Positions 16,689 through 25,477 are shown, numbered from the stretch's first letter. The stretch: 52,108 bases of DNA from Acidobacteriota bacterium (GCA_025363775.1 JANYLG010000187.1:1-52108), one strand, 5' to 3'. Program-made: numbers and translations. Notes: a model not told the origin generated them from the sequence alone.

Positions 16689-17624
16689 ATGTCAGAGGCG
16701 ACGGGGTTCGAACCGATCGTGCGCCCGGCGGTGACCGCGCTCGACGCGATGCTCGGCGAGCCGATCCGCGTGCTCGACGATGGGTTCGTGCGGGTGGTGG
16801 ACTACATGGGCGACGATGCGGCCATCGTCCAGGCGGCGCGGGTGTCGTACGGCAAGGGCACGCGGCGCGTGCACGAGGACCGCGCGCTCATCCGCTACTT
16901 GATGCGCCACGACCACACCACGCCGTTCGAGATGTGCGAGATCAAGCTCCACGTCCGGGTGCCGATGGACAGCTGGCGCCAGTGGATTCGTCACCGCACG
17001 GCCAGCGTGAACGAGTATTCGACGAGGTATTCGGAGGCGATCGACGGCGCGCAGCGCACCGCTCCCGGCGCCTGGCGCACGCAGTCGTCCGGCAACCGGC
17101 AGGGGAGCAGCGAGATCCTGCCCGAGGACGTCGGCGCGCGACTGTCGGCCGAGGAGGCCGAGCTCCAGGACCGGGCTCGCGCCGTCTACGAAGGACGCAT
17201 CGCCTCCGGCGTCGCGCGGGAGCAGGCGCGGAAGGACCTGCCGCTATCCACGTTCACCGAGGCCTACTGGAAGGCCGACCTCCACAACCTCCTGCACTTC
17301 CTCGACCTTCGGATGGACGCGCACGCGCAACTGGAAATCCGGGAATACGCGACCACGATCGGCGAGCAGATCGTGGCGAAGTGGGTGCCGATCGCGTGGC
17401 AGGCCTTCCTCGATTACCGGCGCCATGCGACGCGTCTCTCCAGCGCCGAAGCCGCCATCGTGTCGGCGCTCGCGTCGGGCCGAGCCGACGACGCGACCCG
17501 ACTGGCCGCGGACGAAGGCTGGCTGCAGCCGGCCGGCGACGGGCAGCTGAAGCCGAGCCGCGAGCGGGACGAACTCGACAGCAAGTTGTCGGCACTGGGA
17601 CTTCGAGTCCCCTGGAACAGGTAA
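16689..17624 (+). CDS. thyX: flavin-dependent thymidylate synthase
   Basis: 311 residues. It methylates dUMP to dTMP with methylenetetrahydrofolate as carbon donor and FAD/NADPH as reductant. The diagnostic ThyX motif is present as RHRTASVNEYSTRYS. Other family parts are RVSYGKGTRRVHEDRALIRYLMRHDHTTPFEM and RMDAHAQLEIREYA. ATG at 16689 is chosen because the earlier open frame antisense to the ABC ATPase is non-family. The protein is longer than minimal ThyX (about 220-250) because of a C-terminal extension of about 70 residues of unknown role. It is convergent with the deaminase gene. Confidence 0.96.
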   Translation: MSEATGFEPIVRPAVTALDAMLGEPIRVLDDGFVRVVDYMGDDAAIVQAARVSYGKGTRRVHEDRALIRYLMRHDHTTPFEMCEIKLHVRVPMDSWRQWIRHRTASVNEYSTRYSEAIDGAQRTAPGAWRTQSSGNRQGSSEILPEDVGARLSAEEAELQDRARAVYEGRIASGVAREQARKDLPLSTFTEAYWKADLHNLLHFLDLRMDAHAQLEIREYATTIGEQIVAKWVPIAWQAFLDYRRHATRLSSAEAAIVSALASGRADDATRLAADEGWLQPAGDGQLKPSRERDELDSKLSALGLRVPWNR

Positions 17625-17659
17625 CCGCGAGGTCGTCGTGGCGTCACGCAGGTCTCTGT

Positions 17660-17703
17660 GGCCTGTGTGTTCTCAGCGGTTGGCCTGTGTGTTCTCAGCG
17701 GTT
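17660..17703. repeat. 22-bp perfect tandem duplication over a stop codon
   Basis: GGCCTGTGTGTTCTCAGCGGTT occurs twice back to back (17660-17681 and 17682-17703, minus the last two bases when quoted at 20). The stop codon of the deaminase (17695-17697) is in the second copy, so a copy of the gene's 3' tip has been duplicated downstream. Confidence 0.85.
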
Positions 17704-18861
17704 GATTCGGATCTGGTTGGCCAGGCGTTCGCGGAGCAAGGCGCGTCGCGCCTGTGTGACGAATGCAGACTCGATCCCGTGACGGGTGAGCGTGAGCAGC
17801 GCGGACGAGTCGAGGCGCAGCGGGCCGGCAATCGCGTCGAACGTCTCGGCCACCGTGAACGGGCCGAACATCAGCGGATCGTCGGTGGAGAGCGAGACGA
17901 TGAGGCCTTCGCCGAGGAAGATCGGCAGGGGATGCGCCGCCACGGGCACGAAACCCATGAGCGCGTTCGAGACCGGGCAGCACTCGACCGCCACGCCGTG
18001 ATCCCGCACGCAGTCACGAGCGGTCTGCGAGGCGGCCAGCGACGTCCCGTGGCCAATTCGCCTCGCGCCGAGGCACTCCACCGCTTCCACGATCAACGAG
18101 GGTGGCGCGTCGGCGAAGTCGGGCCACCTGCCTTGTTCTCCCGAGTGCACCGTGAGGGGCACACCCGCCTCGCGTGCGGGCCCGATGGCGTCCGGGAACC
18201 GGGAGGGAGGATAGGGAACTTCCGGAAAGCCCGCGATGTCGAGGCCGACGGGGCGGTCGTCCCGGTGCAGCCGGGCCGCCAGTTCGGCGATGCGCCGCGC
18301 CTGCCCGCCCTCCGGCACGACTCCCGGTCCAGGCAGCCCCTTCTGACGGCTGAACGAGAGTATGAACGTGCCGCTGACCGCGCGCTCGGTCCATGCCCGA
18401 TCGACGCCGCGCACCAGGGCCGCCGCGATCTCCTCGACCGACGCCGCGATCTGTTCCTGGTAGGTGTACGGTGAGCCGCGCAGTTCGGTGTGGAGGCTCC
18501 CGCTGGCGGCGCAGGCCACGAGTTGATCGAAGACGGCCTCTTCCAGGTCCTCGATCGATCGCAGGACGGACAGCGGCAGGCCGAAGGAATCGGCGAAACG
18601 GGAGAAGCCGTCCGGACGGCCGAACCCCTCGGCAATGCCCCGGTAGTACTGTCTGATCGAGGCCGGGTTCTGTGGATCCGCGCGGGGCACGACGACGCCC
18701 TTCCGCGTCCGCACCTCGGTCACACCGTGCCGTTGGGCCAGACGGGCGATCGTGTCGGGTTGAAGGCCCGCCTCGAAGTGGCGGTGAAGTTCGACCGTGG
18801 GCCGGCCCCGGCCATCTGCTCGTTCCGCCGGGCCGCCCCCGGTGCCGCTATCGGCCGGCAT
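17695..18861 (-). CDS. adenosine deaminase-like protein
   Basis: 388 residues of the adenosine/AMP deaminase superfamily. Metal and catalytic motifs are in order: VELHRHFEAG (His26, His28), LTVHSGE (catalytic Glu), RRIGHGTSL (His) and VSLSTDDPLMF (Asp pair). The first motif reads HRHFEAG rather than the usual HxHLDG, as in several adenosine deaminase-like groups acting on modified purines or other aminated rings. It is last in the operon with an OPA/MFS transporter (14-base overlap) and two P-loop NTPases, which suggests it processes an imported nucleoside-like compound. Substrate not proven. Confidence 0.85.
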   Translation of the reverse strand: MPADSGTGGGPAERADGRGRPTVELHRHFEAGLQPDTIARLAQRHGVTEVRTRKGVVVPRADPQNPASIRQYYRGIAEGFGRPDGFSRFADSFGLPLSVLRSIEDLEEAVFDQLVACAASGSLHTELRGSPYTYQEQIAASVEEIAAALVRGVDRAWTERAVSGTFILSFSRQKGLPGPGVVPEGGQARRIAELAARLHRDDRPVGLDIAGFPEVPYPPSRFPDAIGPAREAGVPLTVHSGEQGRWPDFADAPPSLIVEAVECLGARRIGHGTSLAASQTARDCVRDHGVAVECCPVSNALMGFVPVAAHPLPIFLGEGLIVSLSTDDPLMFGPFTVAETFDAIAGPLRLDSSALLTLTRHGIESAFVTQARRALLRERLANQIRINR

Positions 18862-20164
18862 ACGCCTGCGCCGTCTTCTTCAGCGGCGTTTCATTCCACA
18901 GCCGCGTCATCAGGAGCGCGCCGATGATCGAGAAGGGAATGATCATCCAGGTCCACGCGCCCCACCCGAACCTGTCGAGCGCGCCGCCCAGCGCGAACCC
19001 GGTCAGGCCCGACGCGAGGTACTGGACGCCGTCGCAGATGCCCGCCACCGTCGCCGCCGCCTTGGTCCCGCCAAAGTCCATGGCGGAAGTGGCCGAGAGC
19101 ATGCCGTGGACGCCGAAGATCCACATGCAGGTGAACGGGATCAGGAAGGACGCCATCACCCTCGACGTGGTGGCTCCGAGCCAGAGCAGCGCGACAATCT
19201 GCCCAAGGTAGAAGATGAACGCGACCGGCGGCCGGCGCGATCCGAAGAGGTGGTCCGACAGGTAGCCGCACAGCAGGCCGCCGGCGATGCCGCCCACGGT
19301 GATGCCGACTGACGCGATCGCGAACAGCGTGGTCCCAAAGTCGATCTGGTGGACTTCTTTCAGGAACGGCACGAACCAGAGCATCACGCCCTGGCGCACG
19401 AACCCCGTGCAGAATTCCGCGGCAATGACCGTGAGGATCACCCGATTGGTGAAGACCCGGCGGACCAGGTATGCGAAATCGACCGGCTGGTCCTTGTCCG
19501 CGTCCTTCGAGGTCGCGTCACCCGTATCGATATCGTCGAACCCTGCCTGCGAGGGGAGGTCCTTCACGACCAGGTAGTCCACGACGAACATCACAGCCAG
19601 CAGCATCGACGGGATCAGGAACACCCAGTACCACGGCAGGTACGCGAGGATCCACCCGCCGACCGTCAGCGCCAGAAAATACCCGGACGAGATCATGATG
19701 CCGAAGACGCCGCCGAAGACGCCCCTTTCCTGCACGTGGAACCAGGGCGCGTTCACCTTCACGACCGACAGCGCACCGAACGACTGGAAATACTGGTTGA
19801 CCGCATAGAGCAGCGACATGCCGACGATGATCTTCGTCTGCCACCCGTTGAGGAACAGCAGGCCGATGATCAGGTTGAGCGCGCAGGCGCCGGCCGCGCC
19901 GATCAAGATCGACTTCTTGCCGCCAATCCGATCAGCGAGCGGGCCGTTGAAGGCGACCGCGAGCGCATACGTCCAGAATCCCGCGGTCGCGATCATCCCG
20001 AAGTCGGCCTTCGACAAATGGAAATTCGCCATCATCGTGGTCGACGATACGTTCAGGTTGTACCGCCCCATGTAGTAGGTGGCGTAGGTCAGGCCGAGCG
20101 GGAACCAGTTGAAGAACCGGCGGCGCCTGTACGCGGCGGAGTGGTTCAAGGGACTCGGCATCAT
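18848..20164 (-). CDS. MFS transporter, organophosphate antiporter (GlpT/UhpT)-like
   Basis: 438 residues with twelve predicted transmembrane helices. The first helix contains YYMGRYNLNV, the Y-x-x-R-x-N motif of the organophosphate:phosphate antiporter branch, where the Arg binds phosphate. PLADRIGGKKSILIGAAGA is the MFS motif A loop. A long central cytoplasmic loop (about 205-235) is acidic. Its start abuts the stop of the upstream NTPase gene, and its end overlaps the deaminase start, so it is firmly in the operon. A phosphorylated solute is the likely substrate by family; the specific compound is unknown. Confidence 0.88.
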   Translation of the reverse strand: MMPSPLNHSAAYRRRRFFNWFPLGLTYATYYMGRYNLNVSSTTMMANFHLSKADFGMIATAGFWTYALAVAFNGPLADRIGGKKSILIGAAGACALNLIIGLLFLNGWQTKIIVGMSLLYAVNQYFQSFGALSVVKVNAPWFHVQERGVFGGVFGIMISSGYFLALTVGGWILAYLPWYWVFLIPSMLLAVMFVVDYLVVKDLPSQAGFDDIDTGDATSKDADKDQPVDFAYLVRRVFTNRVILTVIAAEFCTGFVRQGVMLWFVPFLKEVHQIDFGTTLFAIASVGITVGGIAGGLLCGYLSDHLFGSRRPPVAFIFYLGQIVALLWLGATTSRVMASFLIPFTCMWIFGVHGMLSATSAMDFGGTKAAATVAGICDGVQYLASGLTGFALGGALDRFGWGAWTWMIIPFSIIGALLMTRLWNETPLKKTAQAYAGR

Positions 20165-20899
20165 TCACCTCGTGCGGTACAGCTGCAGGAGTCGTCCCAG
20201 GGCCCACGCGTAGCGCTCACGGAGGACCAGGGGGTCGGTGGATTCCACCTCGTTGTTCATCGAGACGAACGGGACCTCGACGGCGGCCAGCGAGAGACGG
20301 CCGTCGGGCGCCCCACCGGTGATCGCCGCCCAGTCGTTCTCGCGGAAGAACCCCAGCATGTCGCGGTCGGGCACCTTGTGGAACAGGATGCTCTCTTCCT
20401 GCCCCGGCTTGTACCGGGCCGAGTTGCGGCGGAACGACTCCTCGAACGAGACCTGGATGTAGAGGATGGCGCTCCGCGACAGGATCTCCGGCTGGAAGCG
20501 TTCGAGGCTCTCGCGGAACCCGTCGTCCAGGCCGCGGGCGAACTCGATGAGGAGCGTGCCGTCCTCGTAGAACCCCGGGTTCGCGAGGTACTGTCGAGCG
20601 ATGACCTCGTTGAAGCGATCGACGAGCGACCCGCGAAACTTCGGCCGCGTGATGTTGTAGCCTTCGGCCGTGCGCTCGGACACCTGGCGCGGCTCCGACC
20701 GGCTCTCGCGGGCATCGTCTTCGAGGCACGCGTCATGCAGCCACGGGAAGTCGTCCACTTCCTCGAACCGGCCGATGCCGTAGTCCGCGGCGCGCCCGTC
20801 GGCCGGGAGCTTCTTCATGACATCGATGAACTCGCTCTTGCCGCCAGCCGGGCGGCCGAGGACAAAGAGGTGCTCGAAGATCTTCGCCGGTGCCTTCAT
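20165..20899 (-). CDS. P-loop NTPase of unknown function, paralog B
   Basis: 244 residues. Walker A is FVLGRPAGGKSEF (Gly15 to Ser22). It shares with its upstream neighbour the motifs GRFEEVDDFPWL (after the P-loop), FNEVIARQYLANPGFYEDGTL, LLIEFARG (Walker B-like), ILYIQVSFEESFRRNSARY (an Arg-containing lid-like helix as in nucleoside/nucleotide kinases), and FVSMNNEVESTDP near the end. ATG at 20899 overlaps the preceding stop in ATGA. The fold resembles small-molecule kinases (dNK/TMPK-like), but I cannot name a substrate. Lower similarity is concentrated in the middle (residues 50-90). Confidence 0.8.
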   Translation of the reverse strand: MKAPAKIFEHLFVLGRPAGGKSEFIDVMKKLPADGRAADYGIGRFEEVDDFPWLHDACLEDDARESRSEPRQVSERTAEGYNITRPKFRGSLVDRFNEVIARQYLANPGFYEDGTLLIEFARGLDDGFRESLERFQPEILSRSAILYIQVSFEESFRRNSARYKPGQEESILFHKVPDRDMLGFFRENDWAAITGGAPDGRLSLAAVEVPFVSMNNEVESTDPLVLRERYAWALGRLLQLYRTR

Positions 20900-21633
20900 G
20901 GGCGAGCACTCCGCAGCGACCACAACTCGCCGAGCGCGCTCGCATAGCGCTCCTCGAGCACGCCGGGGTCGGTGGACTCGGGCTCGTTCTGCATCGAGAC
21001 GAAGGGAACCTGCACGCCGTTGACCTCCAGCCACCCCGATGGCCGGCCCTCTGTCAGGTCATCCCAGTCGTTGGTGTCGTAGAAGTAGTCGTAGGTCTCC
21101 CGCGGCACCATGTGAGCCAGGATGGAGTGCTTCAACTCTTCCTGGTAGCGGGCCTCGTTCCTGCGCCACGATTCTTCCCGCGAGACCTTGATGTAGAGGA
21201 TCGCCGACGGCGCGAGCACACGCGCATCGAGCATCCCGAGCGCGCGGCCGAACCCGTTCGGGCCGCCACGCGAGAACTCGATGAGCAGCGTGGAGTCGCG
21301 GTAGAAGTCGTCCTGGGAGAGGTACTGCCGCGCGATGACGTCGTTGAACTTCTGCATGCACCAGTCGAACAGCTTCGCGCCCCTGGGCGCCATCCCCGGG
21401 TTGCCGGGCATGTACTCATGGGTGTAGAGCCGTTCGTGGCCGGCCTTTTCCCAGAGCGCGTCCTCCTGGAACTTCTCCCACAGCCAGGGAAAATCATCCA
21501 CTTCTTCGAAGCGGCCGACGTGCAGCCGCTGACGCCGCGTGGGCTCGGTGGCGTGCTCGAGAAAATCGATGAACTCGGACTTTCCGCAGGCGGGCCGGCC
21601 GAGCACGAACAGGTGCTGAAATATGGCGCTCAT
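20896..21633 (-). CDS. P-loop NTPase of unknown function, paralog A
   Basis: 245 residues. Walker A is VLGRPACGKSEF (Gly12, Lys18, Ser19). It shares the same motif order as paralog B: RFEEVDDFPWL, FNDVIARQYLSQDDFYRD, LLIEFSRG, ILYIKVSREESWRRNEARY, and PFVSMQNEPESTDP. It contains more His/Trp in the middle, where paralog B is more acidic. It is first in a four-gene operon A-B-transporter-deaminase. The pair probably arose by tandem duplication and may form a heterodimer; kinase-like phosphorylation of an imported or salvaged compound is a hypothesis only. Confidence 0.8.
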   Translation of the reverse strand: MSAIFQHLFVLGRPACGKSEFIDFLEHATEPTRRQRLHVGRFEEVDDFPWLWEKFQEDALWEKAGHERLYTHEYMPGNPGMAPRGAKLFDWCMQKFNDVIARQYLSQDDFYRDSTLLIEFSRGGPNGFGRALGMLDARVLAPSAILYIKVSREESWRRNEARYQEELKHSILAHMVPRETYDYFYDTNDWDDLTEGRPSGWLEVNGVQVPFVSMQNEPESTDPGVLEERYASALGELWSLRSARP

Positions 21634-21703
21634 GAACCGTGTAGGCTACCACGAGGCTACGCAGAACCACTCACTACAGATGTAGTAGTTCAAGTGGGCT
21701 TCG

Positions 21704-23893
21704 CTACAGCCTGAAGGTGTACTGCAGCTTCACGGAACCCTTGTCGAAGCTGGGGAGATACCGGTTGTCCCGCTCGCGATGGTACCACCCGCGGTTCAAC
21801 ACGAGAAAGAGGTCGTTGCCCGGTTTCAGGATCCAGCGGAAGCGGCTCTGGGCGCCGAGGATCCGCGACTCGCTATCGTACTGTACCAGGTTCGCCCACG
21901 AGACATTGGGCGAGAAGTTGTAATCGCCGCGCACCGTGAAGACCTGGGCGCTGAAGCGACCCTCCCGCAGGGACACGTCATTGCGCTCGAAGGCGACCGT
22001 GGCCAGGACGTGCGTGCTCGGCTTGAACGTGACTTCGACCTTCACGTCGCGGCGCGTCCCGCTGTAGAACTCTCCCCACGAGTAGTCGGCCTGCACCACG
22101 AGCGGGCGCTTGTTCGCCGTCTCCACCTGGACGCGCCACCGGTTCATCCGGTACACGCCGGCTGGGATGACGATGCCGTCCGCGATCTCGAACGGCTCGG
22201 TAAGCCGCTCGTACTGCGGCATCACGTTGAACTCGACCTTGTCCCCCGATTCGAACTCGGCGTTGAACGGCGCCGCAAACACCTCCCAGCTCTGCACGAC
22301 GTTGTGCAGGTCGCTGATCCACCCGGGCTCCACCTGGAAAAAGAGCTGCCGGATCCCGAATCGGCCCGGTCGCGGCATGAACGAGATGCCGGGCGACAGG
22401 CGCCGGATTCCGCGCCGCGGGGTGAAGCCCAGGGCCGGCCGGAAATCCTCGCCAATCTGCCGCCATCCGAGGGAGCAGTTCCACAGGTCGTTCGGGTAGT
22501 CGATGTTGCCGCCGAACGAATAGTCGGTCGTGCCGCTCGCCTCGTCATCGGTGCGGAGGAAGAAGAAGCTGGTGCTCAGGTTCTTGTTCCCGTGGAACGT
22601 CGAGGTGGCAAGGCGGATGTCCGCGCCGACGAGCGTGTTGCTGCCGGTGCCTTCGGGGTTGCCGCGCGTGAGGATCGCGCCGACCCACGACTGCTCGAAG
22701 ATGTTGCGGCTGACGCGGGCCGCGAGAAGATTCTGCCCGTCCAGCCGGCGGCCGTCCACGGAGAGATCGTCCACGCCCCGCGTCTGCACGTCGAGCACGC
22801 CGATGTTGTAGCCCGACTGGCGGCCGACGATCTTGGTGCCGACCAGGATCGGCACCTCGCGTCCGCCGAGCAGCCCGATGCGCCTGGCGAAGAAGGGCAG
22901 GACGCTCTCGCTGTTGGTGGCCGCGACGTCGAAGACGCCAGCGCCCTCGAGGAAGAAGGCGCGTTTTTCCGGGAAGAAGAGCGGGAACCGGGTCAGGTTG
23001 ATTTGCCGCGCGTCGGCCTCCGTCTCGGCGAAATCCGTGTTCACCGTCACCGACGCGTTCATGTTCGGCGTCAGGTTCTTGAAGACGTCGATCCCCGCCT
23101 GCAACCGGCCGTCGCTGTTTTCGGCGCCGCCCGAGACGTAGGGCCTGATGTCGAGGCCCCGGCCCTGGTTGATCCCCTCGATCCCTTCCAGCCGGCCGGC
23201 CTGTGCAAGGTTCGTGATCCAGCTGTTGCGCAGCGGGGTGGCCCATCGGTCGGACTCGTTCCGCCGCTTGATCATCCGCTCGACGTTCAACCCCCAGACG
23301 GTCTGCCCCGGCTTGAACCGCAGCGTCTTGAACGGGATGGCGATCTCGGCCACCCAGCCGTCGGGCGTGATGCGCGCGGAGGCTTCCCAGATGCCGTCCC
23401 AGTCGAGCGTGATGTGCTCGTTGTTGTTGGCGATCTGCCCATCGGCCCGCGCGCCGGCCGGATTCACCGCGAACAGGAACCCGTTGCGGTGATCGAAGAA
23501 CGGGTCGATGACGACCACGATGTAGTCATCGCTGTTGAATTCGCCGTCGCGCGTGAGTTGCGTGGACACGATGTCGGACGGCGTGCGGTCGCGGCACAGG
23601 ATGCCGAAGTAGAGCGTCGTTGCGGTGTAGAGGACGCGCACCTCCGTCTCCTCGCTGGCCGGACCCTGCTCGGTCGGCTCTCGCTGAACGAGCGGACCGA
23701 TTGGTGTCGCTTGTGCCCATGCGGGCTCGTCGAGGGCGCCGTCCACGCGGATGGCGGCGGCAATCCGGAGCGCCCTGGCCGACGGCCGATCCACCGGCGG
23801 CGCCTGGGGGGAGGCGGCTGCCGGCAGGCAGAAGGGGGAGGCGATCGCAAGACAGAGAACGAGAACGGGCGAAATGGACCGGCGGTCACTCAT
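21704..23893 (-). CDS. DUF5916-type outer-membrane protein with CBM9-like N-terminal domain
   Basis: 729 residues. A signal peptide (1-30) is followed by a CBM9-like domain (about 40-225) reading IRVDGALDEPAWAQATPIG, EVRVLYTATTLYFGILCRD and DGWVAEIAIPFKTLRF. The rest is a predicted beta-barrel with alternating hydrophobic strands, including the conserved FPLFFPEKRAFFLEGAGVF segment typical of DUF5916, and it ends in VKLQYTFRL with a terminal aromatic-x-Leu pattern suitable for outer-membrane insertion. Family function is unknown, and it is common in Acidobacteriota and Bacteroidota. It is the only gene on its transcript as far as I can see. Confidence 0.9.
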   Translation of the reverse strand: MSDRRSISPVLVLCLAIASPFCLPAAASPQAPPVDRPSARALRIAAAIRVDGALDEPAWAQATPIGPLVQREPTEQGPASEETEVRVLYTATTLYFGILCRDRTPSDIVSTQLTRDGEFNSDDYIVVVIDPFFDHRNGFLFAVNPAGARADGQIANNNEHITLDWDGIWEASARITPDGWVAEIAIPFKTLRFKPGQTVWGLNVERMIKRRNESDRWATPLRNSWITNLAQAGRLEGIEGINQGRGLDIRPYVSGGAENSDGRLQAGIDVFKNLTPNMNASVTVNTDFAETEADARQINLTRFPLFFPEKRAFFLEGAGVFDVAATNSESVLPFFARRIGLLGGREVPILVGTKIVGRQSGYNIGVLDVQTRGVDDLSVDGRRLDGQNLLAARVSRNIFEQSWVGAILTRGNPEGTGSNTLVGADIRLATSTFHGNKNLSTSFFFLRTDDEASGTTDYSFGGNIDYPNDLWNCSLGWRQIGEDFRPALGFTPRRGIRRLSPGISFMPRPGRFGIRQLFFQVEPGWISDLHNVVQSWEVFAAPFNAEFESGDKVEFNVMPQYERLTEPFEIADGIVIPAGVYRMNRWRVQVETANKRPLVVQADYSWGEFYSGTRRDVKVEVTFKPSTHVLATVAFERNDVSLREGRFSAQVFTVRGDYNFSPNVSWANLVQYDSESRILGAQSRFRWILKPGNDLFLVLNRGWYHRERDNRYLPSFDKGSVKLQYTFRL

Positions 23894-24191
23894 GCGCGGA
23901 AGATTTTACACGGGATTGGATCGAAGCTCTGCCTCGAACCGCCGAGACCCAGTGCTGACCCATGCCCAGGCAGGCGGCCGTGGCAGATCTTCGCGGGAGT
24001 GCGCGGCCGGTCTTGCGCGGCCTTTCTCGAAGCAGCTTCCGGGGCGTCCATGGACACTGGCTTCAACTTGGCCCTTCGCCACTCTCAGCCCTGGAAGATG
24101 CCTGAGGGACGTGAGCGGCGCAGGCAAATCGCGCTATGATCTGCCCTGTATGAGCACCACCCTGGTGCGGGCGTAGCCTCAGAACCCCACG
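23894..24191. other. divergent intergenic region with copy 2 of the dispersed motif
   Basis: The divergent spacer between the DUF5916 gene and mtgA holds no credible gene. Positions 24083-24100 repeat TCTCAGCCCTGGAAGATG found at 1131-1148. TATGAT at 24135-24140 is a candidate -10 for mtgA, without a good -35. Confidence 0.5.
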
Positions 24192-24929
24192 ATGCGTCTC
24201 GCCTTCCTCCGGCGCACTCCGGCACGCCAGCGATCGCTGCCACGGCGCCTCCTGCTGCTGGCGGCGAAGAGTGTGGCGGGTGTCGTCCTGGCCTCGGTGC
24301 TCTGCACGCTGCTGCTCCGGTTTGTGCCGCCGCTGACATCAGGCGTCATGATCGAGCGGCGAATCGAGGCGTTGTCCCAAGGCCGCCCGTATCAGGCCGG
24401 ATATCAATGGGTGCGGTGGGATCGGGTTGCTCCCTGGGCGCCGCTCGCCGTCGTCGCCGCCGAAGACCAGCGCTTCGCCGAACACCGTGGCTTCGACCTC
24501 GAGTCGATTCAGAACGCCCTCGACGAGCACGGGCGGGGCCGACGGCTCCGCGGCGCGAGCACGATCTCGCAGCAGGTGGCGAAGAACCTGTTCCTGTGGT
24601 CGGGACGCAGCTACGTGAGAAAGGGCCTCGAAACGTACTTCACTGCGCTCATCGAAGTGCTGTGGTCGAAGCGGCGGATCCTCGAGGTCTACCTGAACAT
24701 CGTCGAACTGGGCGACGGTGTCTTCGGCGTCGAGGCCGCCAGCCAGCGCTTCTTCCGCAAGCCCGCATCCCGCCTTCGCCCGGAGGACGCCGCCCTGCTC
24801 GCCGCCGTCCTGCCGAACCCCCATCGTCTGCGGGTTGACCGCCCCTCGGCCTTCGTGGAGGAACGGCGCGCCTGGATTCTCATGCAGATGGATCAACTGG
24901 GCGGCCTCGCTTACGTGAAGCAGTTCTAG
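24192..24929 (+). CDS. mtgA: monofunctional peptidoglycan transglycosylase
   Basis: 245 residues. One N-terminal transmembrane helix (about 22-46) is followed by a GT51 domain. The catalytic Glu motif is AVVAAEDQRFAEHRGFD, then GASTISQQVAKNLFLW, a KGLETYFTALIEVLWSKRRILEVYLNIVELG helix and GVEAASQRFF. It polymerises lipid II into glycan strands at the inner membrane. There is no transpeptidase domain, so it is monofunctional, like E. coli MtgA. It is a single-gene unit, followed by strong hairpins. Confidence 0.95.
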   Translation: MRLAFLRRTPARQRSLPRRLLLLAAKSVAGVVLASVLCTLLLRFVPPLTSGVMIERRIEALSQGRPYQAGYQWVRWDRVAPWAPLAVVAAEDQRFAEHRGFDLESIQNALDEHGRGRRLRGASTISQQVAKNLFLWSGRSYVRKGLETYFTALIEVLWSKRRILEVYLNIVELGDGVFGVEAASQRFFRKPASRLRPEDAALLAAVLPNPHRLRVDRPSAFVEERRAWILMQMDQLGGLAYVKQF

Positions 24930-24932
24930 CGA

Positions 24933-24980
24933 GGCGTGCCTCAGACCGCCGAACCTGGCGTGGCGGCCCCAAGGCACGCC
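24933..24980 (+). terminator. strong hairpin after mtgA
   Basis: Outer arms GGCGTGCCT (24933-24941) and AGGCACGCC (24972-24980) pair perfectly over 9 bp, with an inner CCGCC/GGCGG stem. It begins 4 bases after the mtgA stop. There is no T run, so either a factor-dependent end or a palindromic repeat. Confidence 0.45.
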
Positions 24981-25008
24981 CCGCGAGAACCAGAAACGCT
25001 GTTGGCTG

Positions 25009-25027
25009 GCCCCGCGACGCGCGGGGC
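25009..25027. terminator. second hairpin between mtgA and vapC
   Basis: GCCCCGCG, loop ACG, CGCGGGGC: an 8-bp perfect stem in the convergent spacer between mtgA and the PIN toxin gene. It could serve both strands; no T run. Confidence 0.4.
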
Positions 25028-25090
25028 GTAGACGCGTTGGAAGGTGGAGTCCTGCGTGACGCCGCGCGGCGGGTGGCGCGTGTTGGGGGT

Positions 25091-25477
25091 CTACCAGATG
25101 GTGCGCGCCGGGTACTGCGTGACCAGCGGATCGGGCGTGAGGATGGCGAGGCCGTGGACGATCGCCTGGCTGACCAGCAGCCGGTCGAATGGGTCGCGGT
25201 GCAGGTGGGGCAGACGCGAGACGTGAAGGGCGCTCTCCTCGTCGATCGGCAGCGAGACGATGCCGTGGGCCTCGCGCATCTCCGGGATGAATCGCTCGAC
25301 GTCGTCCGGCAGCGGCAGGCGGCCGAGCGATTCCTTGATGGTGATCTCCCAGGCCGACACGGCGCTCAGGAAGACCTCGCTATCCGCCGCGCGAAACAAG
25401 TCGCGGGCGCGCCGCGACAGCGGCGACGCGTCCGCGATGATCCACAAGAACGTGCAGGTGTCGAGCAACAGCCTCAC
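25091..25477 (-). CDS. PIN-domain toxin, VapC-like
   Basis: 128 residues. PIN-domain acidic sites are visible: LLLDTCTFLWI (Asp6), SAWEITIKESLG (Glu) and HRDPFDRLLVSQA (Asp residues), with LTPDPLVTQYPARTIW at the end. VapC toxins are Mg-dependent RNases that cleave tRNA or rRNA. It starts at GTG 25477, overlapping the antitoxin stop in GTGA, the classical coupled arrangement. A short relic of a second vapC tail lies at 28429-28479. Confidence 0.9.
   Translation of the reverse strand: MRLLLDTCTFLWIIADASPLSRRARDLFRAADSEVFLSAVSAWEITIKESLGRLPLPDDVERFIPEMREAHGIVSLPIDEESALHVSRLPHLHRDPFDRLLVSQAIVHGLAILTPDPLVTQYPARTIW

Noticed and set aside
15497-17782. 761-residue plus-strand open frame
   Set aside because: It is antisense to the ABC ATPase and out of frame with thyX, both of which have intact motifs; no family resemblance.
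17695-21633. phage-defence island built on the P-loop NTPases
   Set aside because: The NTPases lack nuclease, TIR, HEPN or helicase partners, and the linked transporter and deaminase point to metabolism; no defence genes are nearby apart from one ordinary toxin-antitoxin pair.
21779-24139. 786-residue plus-strand open frame
   Set aside because: Antisense to the DUF5916 gene, rich in Arg/His/Glu without domains, and crosses into the intergenic region.
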